From assembly GCF_009727055.1 (NCBI RefSeq), contig NC_052357.1, positions 12,660,029-12,724,028 of the forward strand: a DNA stretch of 64,000 nt, written 5' to 3'. A model generated the notes under the pieces. It did no database searches. It saw only the letters and a list, made by a program, of their open reading frames with translations, and was not told the DNA's origin. The stretch is from Benincasa hispida. Taxonomy: Eukaryota > Streptophyta > Magnoliopsida > Cucurbitales > Cucurbitaceae. A program made the translations under genes and the position numbers. Position 1 is the first letter of the stretch, and the number at the start of each line of letters is the position of its first letter. Shown here piece after piece: positions 12,248 through 25,191 of this stretch.

Positions 12248-12280
12248 CCAAATGTAAAATGTAAAATGTAAAATGTAATT
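12248..12280. repeat. Short tandem repeat, unit AAAATGT
   Basis: Four consecutive 7-bp AAATGTA-type units. Confidence 0.85.
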
Positions 12281-12837
12281 TCATATTCTCTCTCTTTTCA
12301 CCCAATAAAATTAAATTAAACAATAAAAAAAAAAACCTTAATTTTGTTCCTAGTCTAATCACTTTGGTGATGTGTGCCAAACCCATCAAAATCACAGGTG
12401 GACTTTTTTTTACCTAAAAAACATTTAGAGATATTTCAATTGTAGATATTATTTAATGAATATACATATTAAATATCTAGAATTTGAATGTTGAGTTTTA
12501 AATGTGTAGGATAATTAATATTTATGTTTAGATGTGTAAGATAATTAATGTCTGAAAGTTAAATATTTGTGTTTAGTTCAATAATTTGTATATAGAAACT
12601 AAAAGTAAATAATTATTTAATTAATTAATGTAAGAGATCAATTAAATTTGACATTAGTTAATTTATTGTTAAGCTAATTAATTATTTAATTATTAAATAC
12701 AAATAAATAAATACTTTTTAATTAAATTAATTAGAATATTGATAATTAACCATAATAATTTATATTAAATAGTTATGATAATATAAAATATTAATAGTAA
12801 AGATATTAGTTGAAATTCATTAAACTTAAATATTATA

Positions 12838-12985
12838 GAAGAATTCTTATAAATAGAAAAATCTAAAATATATTTACACTTTATGGAAAAAAGTTTCCAA
12901 AGTGCTTGTACTTTTGGAACTTTTTGTTATAAATTGTAAAATATTTTTAAATATTTTTTAATGTTTAAAAAGACTTCAATATGAT
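12838..12985 (+). repeat. Dispersed repeat, family Q, copy 1
   Basis: Contains TCTTATAAATAGAAAAATC, CACTTTATGGAAAAAAG, GGAACTTTTTGTTATAAA and AATGTTTAAAAAG. The same words in the same order and orientation occur at 44937-45075, upstream of the HAT14-like gene. Confidence 0.55.
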
Positions 12986-14024
12986 ATTTATATTTAGCAA
13001 TGAATTAAAACTAATGGTAATGAATATTTGATATTAATTAAGCTATATTTTTACGGTTTATCCTCCAGACATATAAATCTCACACTTTTGCAGGTATTAA
13101 AAAACTCATGTCATATGGGTTTTAAAATTTCTTAGATAAGAATATTCTTGATTTTAAAAAGTGGAATTATGTGAAACAAACTGGAATATTAAATATCTGT
13201 ATGAAAGCCTATGAAAAACTTGTGAAACAAGTGGCGCCTTAGCTGCATTTCAGATCTTGTGTATTTACTTAGGTGTTGAATCATATATTGTTATGTGGCA
13301 AGTCTTTCATACTTCTTTCTTTTTTTTTTTTTTGGTCTATGATTAGAATGAGATCCACAAACACTAATGCATCAATATTGCTCTTGTTGTGTACGTGAAA
13401 TATTTTTTGTACCAAAATTTTTGTTAAAGGTTAAAGTCATATTTTGGACTTTGATTTTCTTTTTTTAATAACATTTTGGCTTTTGAGTTGAACTTTTATG
13501 GTTGTTGTAGTACCTTGAATATATTATCTAGCACTCTAATGATAAAGCACGTATCTAATTTATATTTTTTTTATGCATTATTTACGTTTTTTAATAACAA
13601 AAATTAAAAAATTTAACCCAAACTTAAGTAAGTATTGCAATTTGAATCCTATAAACGTGACAAAAAACTACGATTTCTACACTCTCAAAAAGTTTTTATT
13701 TAAAATCGTAATCTCTATGCTTTTAACGATTTATAAAACATATATAGGATACAAAATTGATAAAGTTGAAATGAAACCAACGTTATTAGAGCTAAATTTT
13801 CTGGTAAAATTTGTGATTTAACGAAGTTATATAGTTAATTTGAAAAAAAAAAAGTATAAATGGTTGATAAACTAGTGCAATTTGAAAATTGGCTATAAAT
13901 TGAAACATTTAACTATTTCTCATGTTTAATTTGATGGAGAAATTCAAAGTTTGAGATATTTTGAGAGGGAAAAAACGTGAAGAATATATATTTTTAAGAA
14001 TAGGGGCTAGAGTATAGGAATAAA

Positions 14025-14027
<3 letters not shown>
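12986..14027. other. AT-rich intergenic DNA
   Basis: No coding region. 13430-13930 contains words such as TTTGGACTTTGATTTT and GAACTTTTATGG, suggesting a decayed repeat of the 20-21 kb class. Confidence 0.45.

Positions 14028-14061
<34 letters not shown>
14028..14061. repeat. Poly(T) tract of 34 bases
   Basis: Uninterrupted run of T. It could be the tail of a reverse-transcribed insertion on the minus strand, or simple slippage. Confidence 0.9.
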
Positions 14062-14065
<4 letters not shown>

Positions 14066-14271
14066 ATGGAGGACATCGAAAGTTTGTTTAATGAAATCTA
14101 AACATTTCATAAATCGTCAAGCAATCAAATATATTTTTGGTAACCCTACTAATTTCCTCTATTTAATTTCCAATCTTTTTCATTACAAATTTTTAGATTA
14201 AGAAAATGAATCAATCACGTATGTATTAAGTTTTTGTTATTATGAATGTATATATTTTTAAAAATAATATT

Positions 14272-14505
14272 AGGGGTTGTTTGATAACCTCCATGGAGTT
14301 GGTTTCGATGGACTTTTTAAGCCCATCCCATGTTTGATGGTCGCTTAAAAGAAAACGGTGGGTTTTAAACCCATGTTTTACTTACCCTTTTCTATTCTCG
14401 TTTCACGCTCCATTTTCAGGCATTTTAATTATACTCCCCCTCTCGCTCTCTCTTTTCTTGTCATGCGTTTTCATTACTCACCTCTCTCTTCTTTAGATTG
14501 ATAAA
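14272..14505. repeat. Possible MITE fragment
   Basis: Starts AGGGGTTGTTTGATAACC, a typical plant TIR wording, and contains the small palindrome TGGGTTTTAAACCCA. It runs up to the truncated Copia gag. No second end found. Confidence 0.3.
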
Positions 14506-14835
14506 GCTCGTTTAACTTTGTTCACATTTTAAAAGCAGTGTCTTGATCAATCACTTGTTGAAGTACATTGTCTGGGAGATTCAAAGCAAGAGTTCCAAGT
14601 GCAATCAACTCCATATTTTCTCTATCATCTTCTGTTATAGTAGTAGGGAGTTTATAGGAATCTTCAAGGGCTTTATGGGCTTTTTTTTATCTCAATACAA
14701 CTCTGATTTTGACCTCCCAAAGGCTGAAATCTCATTTTCCATCGAATTTCTCTATGTTATACCTTGCAACAACCATTTTCTTGCCTTCTTTCTTGTTTTA
14801 CAACACTCCAAGATTATCTTTCTTTAAATTCGTGG
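14506..14835 (-). pseudogene. Truncated Copia gag fragment
   Basis: Read on the minus strand, the decayed frame gives IEKFDGK, FSLWEVK, KKAHKALED, ITEDDRENMELIALGTL, ALNLPDNVLQQVIDQDTAFK. This is the gag (UBN2-like) N-terminal region of Copia elements and parallels the gag at 26066-26320. Stops and frame breaks are present. The fragment ends near 14506, with no pol sequence beyond. Confidence 0.65.
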
Positions 14836-15410
14836 AGAATCTTTCTTGTTCTTGCTGTCTCTGAAACCACTTTGTTGGACTTTTTCTAAATCCACTAAGG
14901 TCTAAGTTGAAAAGAAAGACCCAAGATTAAGGTCCGTAAATAGAGCAAGTGGCTTAAATAAGGCCACGTTGATGATGAACTTCCTGTATACATTGAAGGT
15001 CAGATTTTACCTTTAACACTCAAATCTTTCTTGATAATATTCTTCAAACAAAACAACTTTAATTTTTTATTTTCTTTGTGTTTTACTGTCGAGAGAGAAA
15101 AAGAGGAAAGGGTGAAGATGGAGTTGTTGAAAACGTGAAGAAGACGATGATTCTTGATGAGATTTTTGGCATGCAGTGATAGGAGAAAGAAGAAGAACAC
15201 CAGAGAGTTAACATGGTTCGACAATAAGAGCCTACATCAACGAGAGGAGCTAATATTTCAGATTTCTTGGGGAGATTATAAGATACATATGAGTTTCTTT
15301 ATAGTCTGGTTATTTTGTACTCATATGAATTTTCTGCTTTTTATCCTTTATTTATAGGATGAGTTACAAGGTAGTTATGTGAGAAAATAACAAAAAGTAA
15401 AGGTTGATTT
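14836..15410 (-). mobile_element. Decayed 5' LTR and PBS region of the truncated Copia element
   Basis: A degenerate PBS (TCTCTGAAACCA at about 14858-14869, compare TGGTATCAGAGC reversed) is followed by TGTTGGAC at 14873. Further alignable words to the 26.4-26.9 kb LTR are AAGTGGCTTAAATAAGGCCAC and ACATGGTTCGACAATAAGAG. The outer end is not sharp. It is related to, but clearly diverged from, the element at 21714-26940. Confidence 0.55.
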
Positions 15411-17190
15411 CTCCATATTAGCTATTGTTTTGATAGATCGGGTAGATATAAATGATTTTCTAATCATTTTTTTTTATAGATCTAACTTTTTTTTTTTAGT
15501 ATACATGAACGATTTTATAATAGATCTAATTTTTTTTTTTTTAATATTTGGTTTCTCGCTAAAGATTTGTATGTTGTTGTCTTGATTTCTTCATGTTTTA
15601 TTCGTCCTTGCATGTTTGATTTTCCGATTGTTATTAGCTTTGTACTTTATCTGATTTTGGACTATTCTGATTTAGCTTCCATTCCAATTTGGGTATCTTT
15701 TTTGCTTGCATGTTTGTGATTAACTAGGGTTTACTCTTATAAATTGTTCTCGGTCTCTTACAATTTGTTTCCACTGGCTCAAATGGGATCTATTTTTTTT
15801 ATCCATTTATATTGTATTTACTTCATCTATGTTCTTCCTTCCCCTGTTGATATCTGTTATGTTTTCTAATTGTCTTCCATACTTTTTTCTTCCAGATTTC
15901 CTCCTATCACTTCAATAATAAACCACGTGTCCTTCCCTTGCCCTTTTTCTTATTCTTTTTCATCAAAATTGAATGGCAAGTAAATTCTTGGTAGAGGATA
16001 TTGACCATGTTATTGGAGCTTGGTGGGGTCAATCCACCCCAACAACAGGTCTGTTTTCTATCTTTTTTTTTCCCTGAAAGCCGATGATGATTTGTTCCAA
16101 AAATTTGCACTCTCATATTTGAGTATGATTTCTGGTTTAATTTTATTTCATTTCGATATTTAGATTAAAAAAGGAATGCATCTTTGTTTTTCCTTATGTT
16201 TTGTGGATTGCTTTGTAATTTCTTCCTCCGTACATATTCAATCTTTTTGTATTTTATATATAATGAATGAATTTTTTTCTTTGTTCCATTGAAATTGTTT
16301 TCAATATTCAACTAAATTCGATATTTATACATTTAAGTTTAACTTCAATTTTACAAGTGTTGAAACTATTTATTTTCTTTGCTTGGAGTTGGATCTGTTC
16401 CAATGAAATAACTATCGCAAATCCTGAGGCCTTCTAATATTTATTATAATGTTCGTTCATGTGTGAGATAGTATGTTGTGTTTATGTCCATTTTCAGCTC
16501 AAAATTAATATTGACATGACTATTACTTACTTTATTTATTTATGAGTTATTCTCTTTATTATGGGTGTATTGTACTTACGATTTGAACTTATTGAGATTA
16601 GGTGCAAAGTGTACCTAACTTTTCTCACCAACTATCCTTATTACATCCTCTACTTATACTCAAATCCCTCCTCATATTTTTTGAGAATGTAAAACTGTAT
16701 TGGTACGTCCCTACTCTAACTTTTTTATTTCAACTTTTTCTTAAACAGTTTTACATTCTCATATGTGTTGTTTGGTTGTTGCAATATATTTTGTTTCCTT
16801 TTTCCACATCTAACTTCAACTTATTTCATCCATATATGGTATGCTTCCTTCTTTCCTTATAATCAAAGTAAGATATATCGCTAACATTTTTATGGTTTTG
16901 TTAGGCTCTGAGTCGATTCTTCTACCCCTAGTTATGGACTATCTCAACCTTCATTCATTCCAAACATAATCAAAGGTATGATCTATTATAGTTTATTTTT
17001 ACTTCAATGTATTGATCTACCCTATGGACTAACTATACTTCTTTTTCTTCTATGTAGGGCCGAAACTAATCAAACATACCTTTCGTACTAGTTTGAGGTT
17101 TGTAAGTTTAAAAAGTACACTTCAAATTTGTATAGAATAAAAAAAATTGTTTTTATTTATATAAAAAATAGCTATAAATACATAAAGTTA
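15411..17190 (+). other. T-rich stretch with exon-like pieces of an unrecognised gene
   Basis: Long T-rich tracts with shorter balanced blocks between splice-like sites. Candidate exons are 15896-16048 (after CTTCCAG, before GTCTG), 16905-16975 (after TTGTTAG, before GTATG) and from 17058 (after TATGTAG). The first contains an ATG at 15973 opening MASKFLVEDIDHVIGAWW. Joined in that frame, the second block stops at its end. I recognise no family; a gene fragment carried by a transposon or a decayed gene is possible. Confidence 0.3.
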
Positions 17191-17191
17191 A

Positions 17192-18299
17192 CACTACAAG
17201 AAAAATGGACTCTCCAGACGTTTAAAACAACCGTCGGAATATCGGTCGTCGGGAGAGAGACCATCTCCCGACGAAGTAAGAAGGTCGAGAACTCCCGACG
17301 AATTATTTAATGCGTCGGGAGTTCTAACGGTCTATGGGAGAGCGTAGGGAGTTCCCATTTAAATTCCAGCCCCTCGTTTTCTTCCCTAAATCTGCTTATT
17401 TTCTCCCTTTTAAACCTTAGTACAGTAGCGAAAATCGTCTGTCACTTCCCCAAATCTTCATCCTTCATCCGATCATCGTCCACACGCTTGTTTGTCTGTG
17501 GGCTCGTTCATCCGTCCGGGCCAACCCAACTTTCGTTTACCCGCGCGCTTGTTCGTCTAATGGAGGTTTATATCTTTCACTTGATTTATTTAAATGATGA
17601 AGATATTTTGTTAAATGATGAGGATATTTTATTATATTTTGTTAAATGATCACTTCTGTTCGTTCGCGCGCTCGATTCACTAGGATTTCAAAGTGGGAGA
17701 GAGACAATCCTGAGCCTTTTCTCGTCTCTGAGGTGCCACTACAAGCAGACCTCGCCAATGAAAGCTACTGCCGCTGATTCTATTGGTGTTTTTTGGGGAC
17801 TCAGTCAAGCATCATTTCTAGCGAATCGAACCATTGGTCGATCTCATCACTGCCATTTTCTCATCGTTGAGTTGCCTGGGAGTTTCAGGAAAATAGTCGT
17901 TCTTAAATATCGTAGAATTGAATCGCGGTGGCTATGGAAAGCCGAACCTGTCGATCCCGAAGCCCTTTCGAGTGGTGTCATCCACGAAGATTTTTTTTTT
18001 TTTTTTTTTAAATGACTATCTCCCAACGATTCCAATACAAGCGTCAAGAGTTCCAGTAACTCCCGATGCTTCATATACTACATCGGAAGTTCTAATAACT
18101 CCCAACGCAGTATATGTAGCATCGAGAGTTATTAGAACTCTCGCTGGTATATGTTTCCATGTCGGGAGTTTCTCTTCCGACGAGTATCTCCCGACCAAAC
18201 TTCCGATGACGAGTTTTTCCTCGAGAATGGATCTCCCGACGCATTTTTGACCAATTTTCGATGATTTTTAGCATCGAAAAAGTGGTGTTTTTTGTAGTG
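17192..18299. mobile_element. Non-autonomous CACTA (En/Spm-type) transposon, 1108 bp
   Basis: The ends are CACTACAAGAAAAATGG at 17192 and, reverse-complemented, CACTACAAAAAACACCAC at 18299. The flanks are TAA on both sides (17189-17191 and 18300-18302), the 3-bp target duplication expected for CACTA. The subterminal 150-250 bp at each end are packed with CTCCCGACG / CGTCGGGAG words in both orientations, for example an 11-bp inverted pair AACTCCCGACG...CGTCGGGAGTT at 17290-17321. Such subterminal repeats bind the element's own protein in En/Spm. No transposase frame is present. The interior (about 17350-17980) is balanced in composition and unrecognised. Confidence 0.88.
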
Positions 18300-18302
18300 T
18301 AA

Positions 18303-19880
18303 TCTTCATTAAAATATCTGTAAATACACACACAAAAAAAAAAAAAAACGAATGAATAGAGACCAATTCTGAAGGAAAGTTACGTGTAATATTTTCTAAT
18401 ATGGCATAAATTCCACAACAAACAAAGTATAAATGTAGACATAAGCACAGTAACGAAAGTTAATACTTTTTTCAACATAAAAAACATAGGAATAAAATGA
18501 AAAATGTCTTAAAATTTTTCTTTAACAAGTCTTGAATTTTCTTTTAATAAGAATCAAAAGATGAACATCTTCCTCGCTATACCGAAAGAAAAACATCTAT
18601 GGTATTGCACACTACTACTTATTCAGACCCACTAGACTTGACCACCTAATATTTCAACCCGAAAACATATATTTTGTGAATTGTTTTTTTGGAATGACTA
18701 CATGTTCGGTCACTTGATATAATTTTTATCATGTTCAAAACAATGTAACTATACTGCACTATCACATTCTCGGCATCATTATGAAATGGAAGGTAATTAT
18801 TCTATATGCAATTTCAGTTCTACATATACAATCCATATTATATAAACAACTATTAAATTATCTAGTTATTCAACGTTTATGTGTACAATATGTTAAATAA
18901 TAATGTTAAGTTAACAAGATTCAATATACATACATACAATATAATTGAGTAGCAATATGACATGTATTTTGGTGGTATGTTTTACATATTGAAGAGAATT
19001 AAAATTTTTACATTTTTTTAAAAGAATACGTTATGTTTTATAAATTGAGAAAAAAATTTGAGATTTTTCAGTTTATGTCATAAAGAAGTTGAGAAAATAG
19101 GTGTATAGTTGAAAATTATTCAAAGCAAAAAAAAAAATAATAATAAAAAAGAAAAAAAATCAATATCATTTACAAAAATTGCATCAGATACCCCAACTCA
19201 ACCAAACTCTATACTTAATCACAGACTTTCATACTCAACTTGGCTTAAATCTGCACATCAAATATAGACAATAATTGCCAACTCAATTCTGCACAATAAA
19301 CAAAGACAATTTAACTTTTCAAATAATTTAATTCTCCAAATAATAATTATCAACTCAACTTTACTTTTATCCTGCACCAAACGTTCAAATTTTCTTTATA
19401 CAAAATTTAGGGCAAGCGAAATATTAAGATTTTAAATCCAAAATGTAAGATAGAATAAATATGAAAACTAAGTATATTATTTTTTTTCACAAGTGATGTT
19501 AAACTCATCTTAAATTAATATCATTTAACACTATTGTCACTATAAGTTTGTTTGCCACATGTGTAATGATTGTCATAGTTATAACAATACTCATATATTA
19601 TAATCTTAAATTAGTTTGAAATAAAACTAAAAATAAACATGTCATAAATCACAAGTTATCCCAAAATTGTCCCTATCAAGATTCTCTCTTTCTTCATTCT
19701 TTAATATATACACTATTCCTTTTATATATAGATTTGACTAAAGATTCATTCAAATTAATTTACACATTCAATTTTATTAAATACTTCTGACAAAGTACAT
19801 TGAATCTCAGTTAAGGATATACGATGATGATTCGAGGATAATTGATTAGTATATAAATATTATGGACGAAAAGAAATTAG
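18303..19880. other. AT-rich intergenic DNA
   Basis: No gene. 19390-19410 has GCACCAAACGTTC, resembling one MITE end; its partner was not found. Confidence 0.5.
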
Positions 19881-19884
19881 ATGA

Positions 19885-20345
19885 TTGAACCTCTAACTTT
19901 GTAGGTTGAATTAAAAAAATTATCTTTAAACTTTAAACTTTGGTTTATTTTGGTCTCTAAATTATTGAAAACGTCTATTTTAGTTTTAGACTTTTAAAAA
20001 TTGTGTTAACTCTTAAAAGAAATGAAGAGGTGACTTGTAAATTAGTCATGCTAAAAAACAGAGAGTTTTAATTTTAAATTAAGTGACAAAGCAATTTTGT
20101 ATAGAACTCAAAAGTCAATTTGTATTCAATATTTTGATCTTCAAGTATTTTAGCGTGTTGGTTGTTGGCATTATACTTCATTTTATCAAAGAGTTAATAA
20201 ATTTTAATAGTAATGACTAAAATAAATACTTTTTCAAAGTTCGGTGACTAAAGCGACCATTTTTTAAAGTATATAGACCAAAATCAAACAAGATTTAAAA
20301 TTTAGAGATCAAAATAGTATTTAAATAGAAAAGAAAAAGGAAAAT
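19885..20345. repeat. Inverted-repeat element built of TTTGGTCTCTAAA-type words, copy 1
   Basis: The left part has AAACTTTGGTTTATTTTGGTC and TTTTAGACTTTTAAAAA. The right part has the reverse class (GTTCGGTGACTAAAG, TATAGACCAAAATCAAA, GAGATCAAAATAG). An internal TTGGTTGTTGGCATTATACT block is unique. This is a common decayed non-autonomous plant repeat. Confidence 0.55.
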
Positions 20346-20599
20346 GTTATTGAAATGCTAAAATTTTATTTGAAGGGAGGGGAAAAATATCGTCCGACTT
20401 TTCATCTACTTTGTTGGTCATATTGATTTTTATTCTTGGTCATCACAAATGGTCAACCTTCTCTCTCCAAAATGTCAAATCTTAATTTGCATGAATGCCA
20501 CGTAAATACATAAACACGCTTTTGAAATATTGGCATTCATATCTTTTTGGGATAGGAAATATATTTTCATATAATTATTTAGGTTTGCCTACTGTTGAT

Positions 20600-21215
20600 A
20601 GCTCAAATTAGGTATATAATTATATTTTAGTTTTTAAATTTGAATGTTGTTCTATTTTGATATCTAAATTAAAAAAAAAAAAAAAAAAAACTTCTGTTTT
20701 AGTCTCTAAACTTTTAAAAAGTGTTTATTTTAAATCCTACTATTAAAAATCATGTTAACTCTTGAACAAAAATATGAGGGGATTTATATTTTTAGATGAT
20801 TATGCTCTAGATGTTAAAAAAGATGAATGTGGAGTAAAACGTCAACAACCAACACGTTAAAATACTGAATGACCAAAATTTTGAACAAAAAATGTCTTTT
20901 AAATTCTACTGATTTGCCACCTTATTCAAAATTGAAACTCTAGATTTGTTAGCGAAGCTAGCTTATTTGGTAGCCTAGTCATCTAAAAATATAAATCACT
21001 TTGCGATTTTGTTAGAGAGTTAACAAATCTGAATATAGCAGGGACCAAAATAAGCAATTTTTAGAAATTTAGGGACTAAACAAGCAATTTTAAAAGTTTA
21101 GGGACCAAAATAAAATAATATTCAAAGTTCAGGAACTACAACGAGCACTTTTTAAAGTTTAGGGACCTAAATAGAATATTATTCAAAGTTCAGAGACCAA
21201 AATAAGATTTAAACA
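20600..21215. repeat. Related inverted-repeat element, copy 2, with internal tandem units
   Basis: Same class as the neighbouring copy: it shares the reverse complement of TAGCGTGTTGGTTGTTGGC as GTCAACAACCAACACGTTAA near 20841. At 21040-21205 the word TTTAGGGACCAAAATA and its variants repeat about six times in tandem. An A20 run lies near 20671. Confidence 0.6.
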
Positions 21216-21384
21216 TTATATTTTCAATACTTTACATCCTGATTGGTAACCATGTAGTTTTTTGTTTTTGGTTTTTGTGAAAATTACACATATATTTTTC
21301 TTATTTTCTTACCATGATTTGAATTTTTCTTAAGTACAAGAGTTAAATTCTTAACCAATTTTTTTTTTTAAAAAAAATGTTTTT

Positions 21385-21650
21385 AAAAACTACAATTTTA
21401 GTTGACAAAATTAAAATTATGTTGTAGTTTTTTATAATACTTATGAAAATATTTATTACATTCTCTCTTTTAAAATATTTAGAAAAATATTGTAGTTTTC
21501 TAACAATTACATTCTCTCTTCTCTTCTCCCCCAATTTCCAATAATCTCCACTCATGACTCACATTTTTCTCTCTTTCTTCCTTCCCTTTTTCTTTTTATC
21601 ATCTCTCGATCTTTCTTCTTATTTATCATACACCGATTTTAAAAGTATGG
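21385..21650 (-). repeat. Dispersed repeat, family R, copy 1 (inverted relative to copy 2)
   Basis: Its reverse complement contains GAGTCATGAGTGGAGATTAT, GGAAATTGGGGGAGAAG and AATATTTTTCTAAATATTTT. The matching words run on the plus strand at 30730-30960. Confidence 0.65.
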
Positions 21651-21713
21651 AGACTTATTAGACTAACGTTAAAAAAAAAAAAAAAAAAAAATCCTTGATA
21701 AATACAGAATTAT

Positions 21714-22248
21714 TGTTGGGCTTGGAGAGCCCAAATTAGGCCCAAAATTACGCTTGGTTCTGAAGGAGAATATCTGATAGGTAAAAATGTGGCTAAAAGA
21801 GGAGTCATATAGCTGATGTAAATGACACCAGAGGAAGCCTCGTTCTCTTTAATTCAACACTCAAATAATGGAGGCATGCACTCAGCTGAAGGTAAGAACG
21901 AAAAATCTCTCTATCTCTCTTTCGATTTCCTCTCGGATTCTTTCTTACCTATCGTTCTTTGATGGCTCTGCAAAACGATTAAGAAATGGATCGTGGATAA
22001 TCGAAGAAGTAGAAGAAGATGAGAGAAAGATGCAAGCAGATATACATGGTTCGGCAGATTGCCTATATCCATGGGAGAAGAAAAACATTTGACTTATTGG
22101 AGGAATTTTACAGATAAGACTCTTGCACACAAACTCTCTAATTTTCTTACATTTTATCGTCTTTTATATAGGGTAGGATGTTACATGGTTAGTGAGAATA
22201 ATAGTGTAAATAAATGTTATTTTCACAAGAGTTGTTATATACTTGATA
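21714..22248 (-). repeat. 3' LTR of the Copia element
   Basis: Starts TGTTGGGCTTGGAGAGCCC on the plus strand and ends ACTTGATA. It aligns along its whole length to 26405-26940. Confidence 0.9.
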
Positions 22249-22599
22249 AATCTCCACATTGAAATTAACATTTAAGATGTTTAAAAAGATAGTTTTCTTC
22301 TCCTAACAATTCTTCTGTCATCCGTTTTCAGGTAGCTCGAAGATGATAATGTCAAGGTATTTCTCGATCTTGAGTTATGGAACTGATTTAGTCAGCATGT
22401 TCGAGGCATTATCTGAGGTACGAATTTTCAAGACTTATATACTGTTGTTCTCTATCTATTCTCAAATGAAATAGAATTTAACATCTATATGTTTGGTGCG
22501 ATTGTGAAATTGTGGTTTTTTGGATAGATGTATAGTACTCCAGTTATCACAGTATATCTTTATTGTCATTTGTTTGATTGTAAAGTCTTGTAAAAGTCC

Positions 22600-25130
22600 T
22601 CTTAGTCATAGAGCTTCTTTAGAAGCCTCTGATAAAATTATGAACTTAGTCTCAATGGTTGAAAGAGCTACCATAGGTTGTAAGGTAGCTTTATAACTTA
22701 GGAGGCAACTCCCATATAGGAAACTATAGCATGAGAGAGACCTTCTTTTATCCAAATCCCCTGCATAATCTGAATCCACAAACCCAGATAACTCTAGGTC
22801 AGGATTTAGTGGTAGGTTGGTACAAGAATCTTGCATCGTTAGTACTCTTTAAGTACATTAGGATCCATTTGGTTGCTTCCCAATGCTTTCTTCCTGGATT
22901 AGCCATATATATACTGACAAGGCTTGCTGCATAAGCCAAATCTGGTCTTGTAGAAATCATTAAGTACATTATGCTACCCACTACTTGGAATAAGGAACTG
23001 TAGACATTATCCTTTTGTGCTCAACATCAATTTCATTAGGAGAGTTAGCAGCTGACAACTTGAAATGTTGAGCCAAAGGTGTGTTTACTGGTTTGGCTTC
23101 TTCCATATTGAACTTGTTAATCAACTTTCTGTAGTAATTAAGTTCGCTTATCTATAACTTTTACTTGTCTCTATGTCTTTCTATTTTAATGCATAGAATC
23201 CTTTTGGATTCCTCTAGGTCCTTCATGTCAAATTTTAACATACTTCAGATTTTCTTTAGATTTTCTTGCTAAAAGCATGTCATCCACATAAATAAATAAG
23301 TAGACAGAGTCATAAAAACACTTGGTATTTACATAGACACAACTCTCAAAAGATCTTCTCTGAAAATCAATCTTGGTGATATAATCATCAAACCTTTAAT
23401 ACCAACACATTGGTGATTGTTTTAGGTCATAGATAGACTTTCTCATTAGGCACTAATGGTCTTCTTTTCCTTCAACTGTATATCCCTTAGTTGAACCATG
23501 TAGATAGTTTTTGTCGAATTCCCATGAAGAAAAGTTGTCTTGACATCAAGTTTGTACAACTCTAGGTTTAGTTGTGCCACAAATAAGAGTAACATTTTGA
23601 TTGAGATATACTGGAGAAAATATTTCACTATAATCAATACATCGTCTTTGTGTGAATCCCTTGGTTACTAATCTAGCCTTAAATTGTGGCTTTTGAACCT
23701 TAGGGATACCCTCTTTGAATTTGTAAATCCATTTGGAGACAATGGGTTTACATCCTTTTAGAAGTGGTTTCAGAGTCCAAGTTTCATTTAACTTTAATGA
23801 TTCCATCTCCTCGTTCATAGTTTCAACCCATCTTCTAGCATTAGAGTTGTTCACATCTTCTTCAAAGATGATGGTTCAATTTCATTCACATTAATTGAAA
23901 TATTTAGGGTAAGGTTAATATAAACAACCTCATATCTAGTTGGTGGCATAATGATCCTTCTTGGTTTATCTTTAGCTAAGAAGTAATCTCTTAGATCTGG
24001 TTGTTCAGCTTTAGTTTCTTCAACTACCTCTTTTTCTTCATGATCAGGATGTTCACCACCATTATTCTCTAATCCTGAGATAAAAGGTTAAGGATCAGCA
24101 TTGATTATCTGCTCTACCTTAATTTTATCAGTCAATTCTTGAGATGATTCAGTTGTAGAGAAGGTATATTTCATAAACTTCTCAGCTTCATGAAAAATAG
24201 CATCCCTACTGTTTATACATCTCTTCTCAGTTGAGTACCAAAGTCCGAAACCCTTTACACCCTCTGTGAAACCTACAAACATGCACTTGACAACTCTTAC
24301 TGTTAACTTCCCCTTATTCTGATGGACAAACCCAATACACCCGAAAACCTTTAGATTGCTTAGTTAGATGGGTGCTTGAACCACTTTTCTTCAAGGGTGA
24401 GAAAGTCTAAGGAGACGTATGGGCATCTGTTCAGAGTATAGACAGTTTATGAGGCTGTTTTCCCCCAAAATTTCTCAGGTAAGATAGCATCAGACAGTAG
24501 GCTTCTCACTCTTTCAAGAATTGTTTTGTTCATCCTATCTACAACCCTACTCTATTGAGGTGTATACCTCATTGTTTTGTGTCTAACAATCCCATTCTCC
24601 CTACAAAATTGGCTAAAGCTTTCTCCACAATACTCAGGACTATTGTCAATCCTTAAACATTTAATTTGTCTGCTAGTTTGTTTTTCAATCATCATTTTCC
24701 ATTCTTTAATTATCTCAAAAACGAATTCTTTAGTTTTAAGAAAGAGAATCCAATTCTTCATAGAGTAATCATCAATAAAGGTTAGGAAGTACTTGGGTTC
24801 AGTGAGTGATGGTAATTAAGAAGGACCCCATAGGTCTGAGTGTACGTAGTCTAAAATGTCTTTGGTTTTGTGTTGAGCTTTGGTGAAGCTCTATCTCGTA
24901 GCCTTTCCAACAATATAATGTTCCCAGAAAATCACATCTTCATCAACTCCCTTTTGAAAAATTCCTTGCTTAGCAAGTACTTGTAGACCCTTGACACTTA
25001 TATGAGATAGTCTTTTATGCCATAGGTCTCCTTGTGAGAGTGATTTATGAGAAACTATCAAGGCATTCATCACTTTCTGTACATTTTGGACAACATAAAC
25101 TCCATTCACCTTCACCCCTTTTAAGACTAG
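22600..25130 (-). pseudogene. Degenerate Copia pol: integrase, reverse transcriptase, RNase H
   Basis: Minus-strand remnants in order. Pre-integrase zinc region: LWHKRLSHISVKGLQVL keeps its histidines, but the expected CxxC is replaced by WEHYIVGKATR (about 24893-24930). Integrase core: LRIDNSPEYC and RENGIVRHKTM (24552-24761), then integrase C-side FVGFTEGVKGFGLWY (about 24240-24282). RT: WVETMNEEMESLKLNETW, FKARLVTKGFTQ (23546-23854), LDVKTTFLHGN (about 23500) and YVDDML (rc of 23279-23290). RNase H: GSIMYLMISTRPDLAYA (about 22940-22981), FVDSDYAGDLDKRRS and VALSTIETKF (22606-22836). Several frameshifts and stops; not functional. Confidence 0.9.
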
Positions 25131-25191
25131 TTTGGAATCTTTCCAAACTTCACAGTGACATTCTCTGCCTCTGTATTCACACCCAATTGAT

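Noticed and set aside
17758..18331. Frames inside the CACTA element as transposase
   Set aside because: No DDE or TNPD words; several frames overlap on both strands and run through the subterminal repeats.
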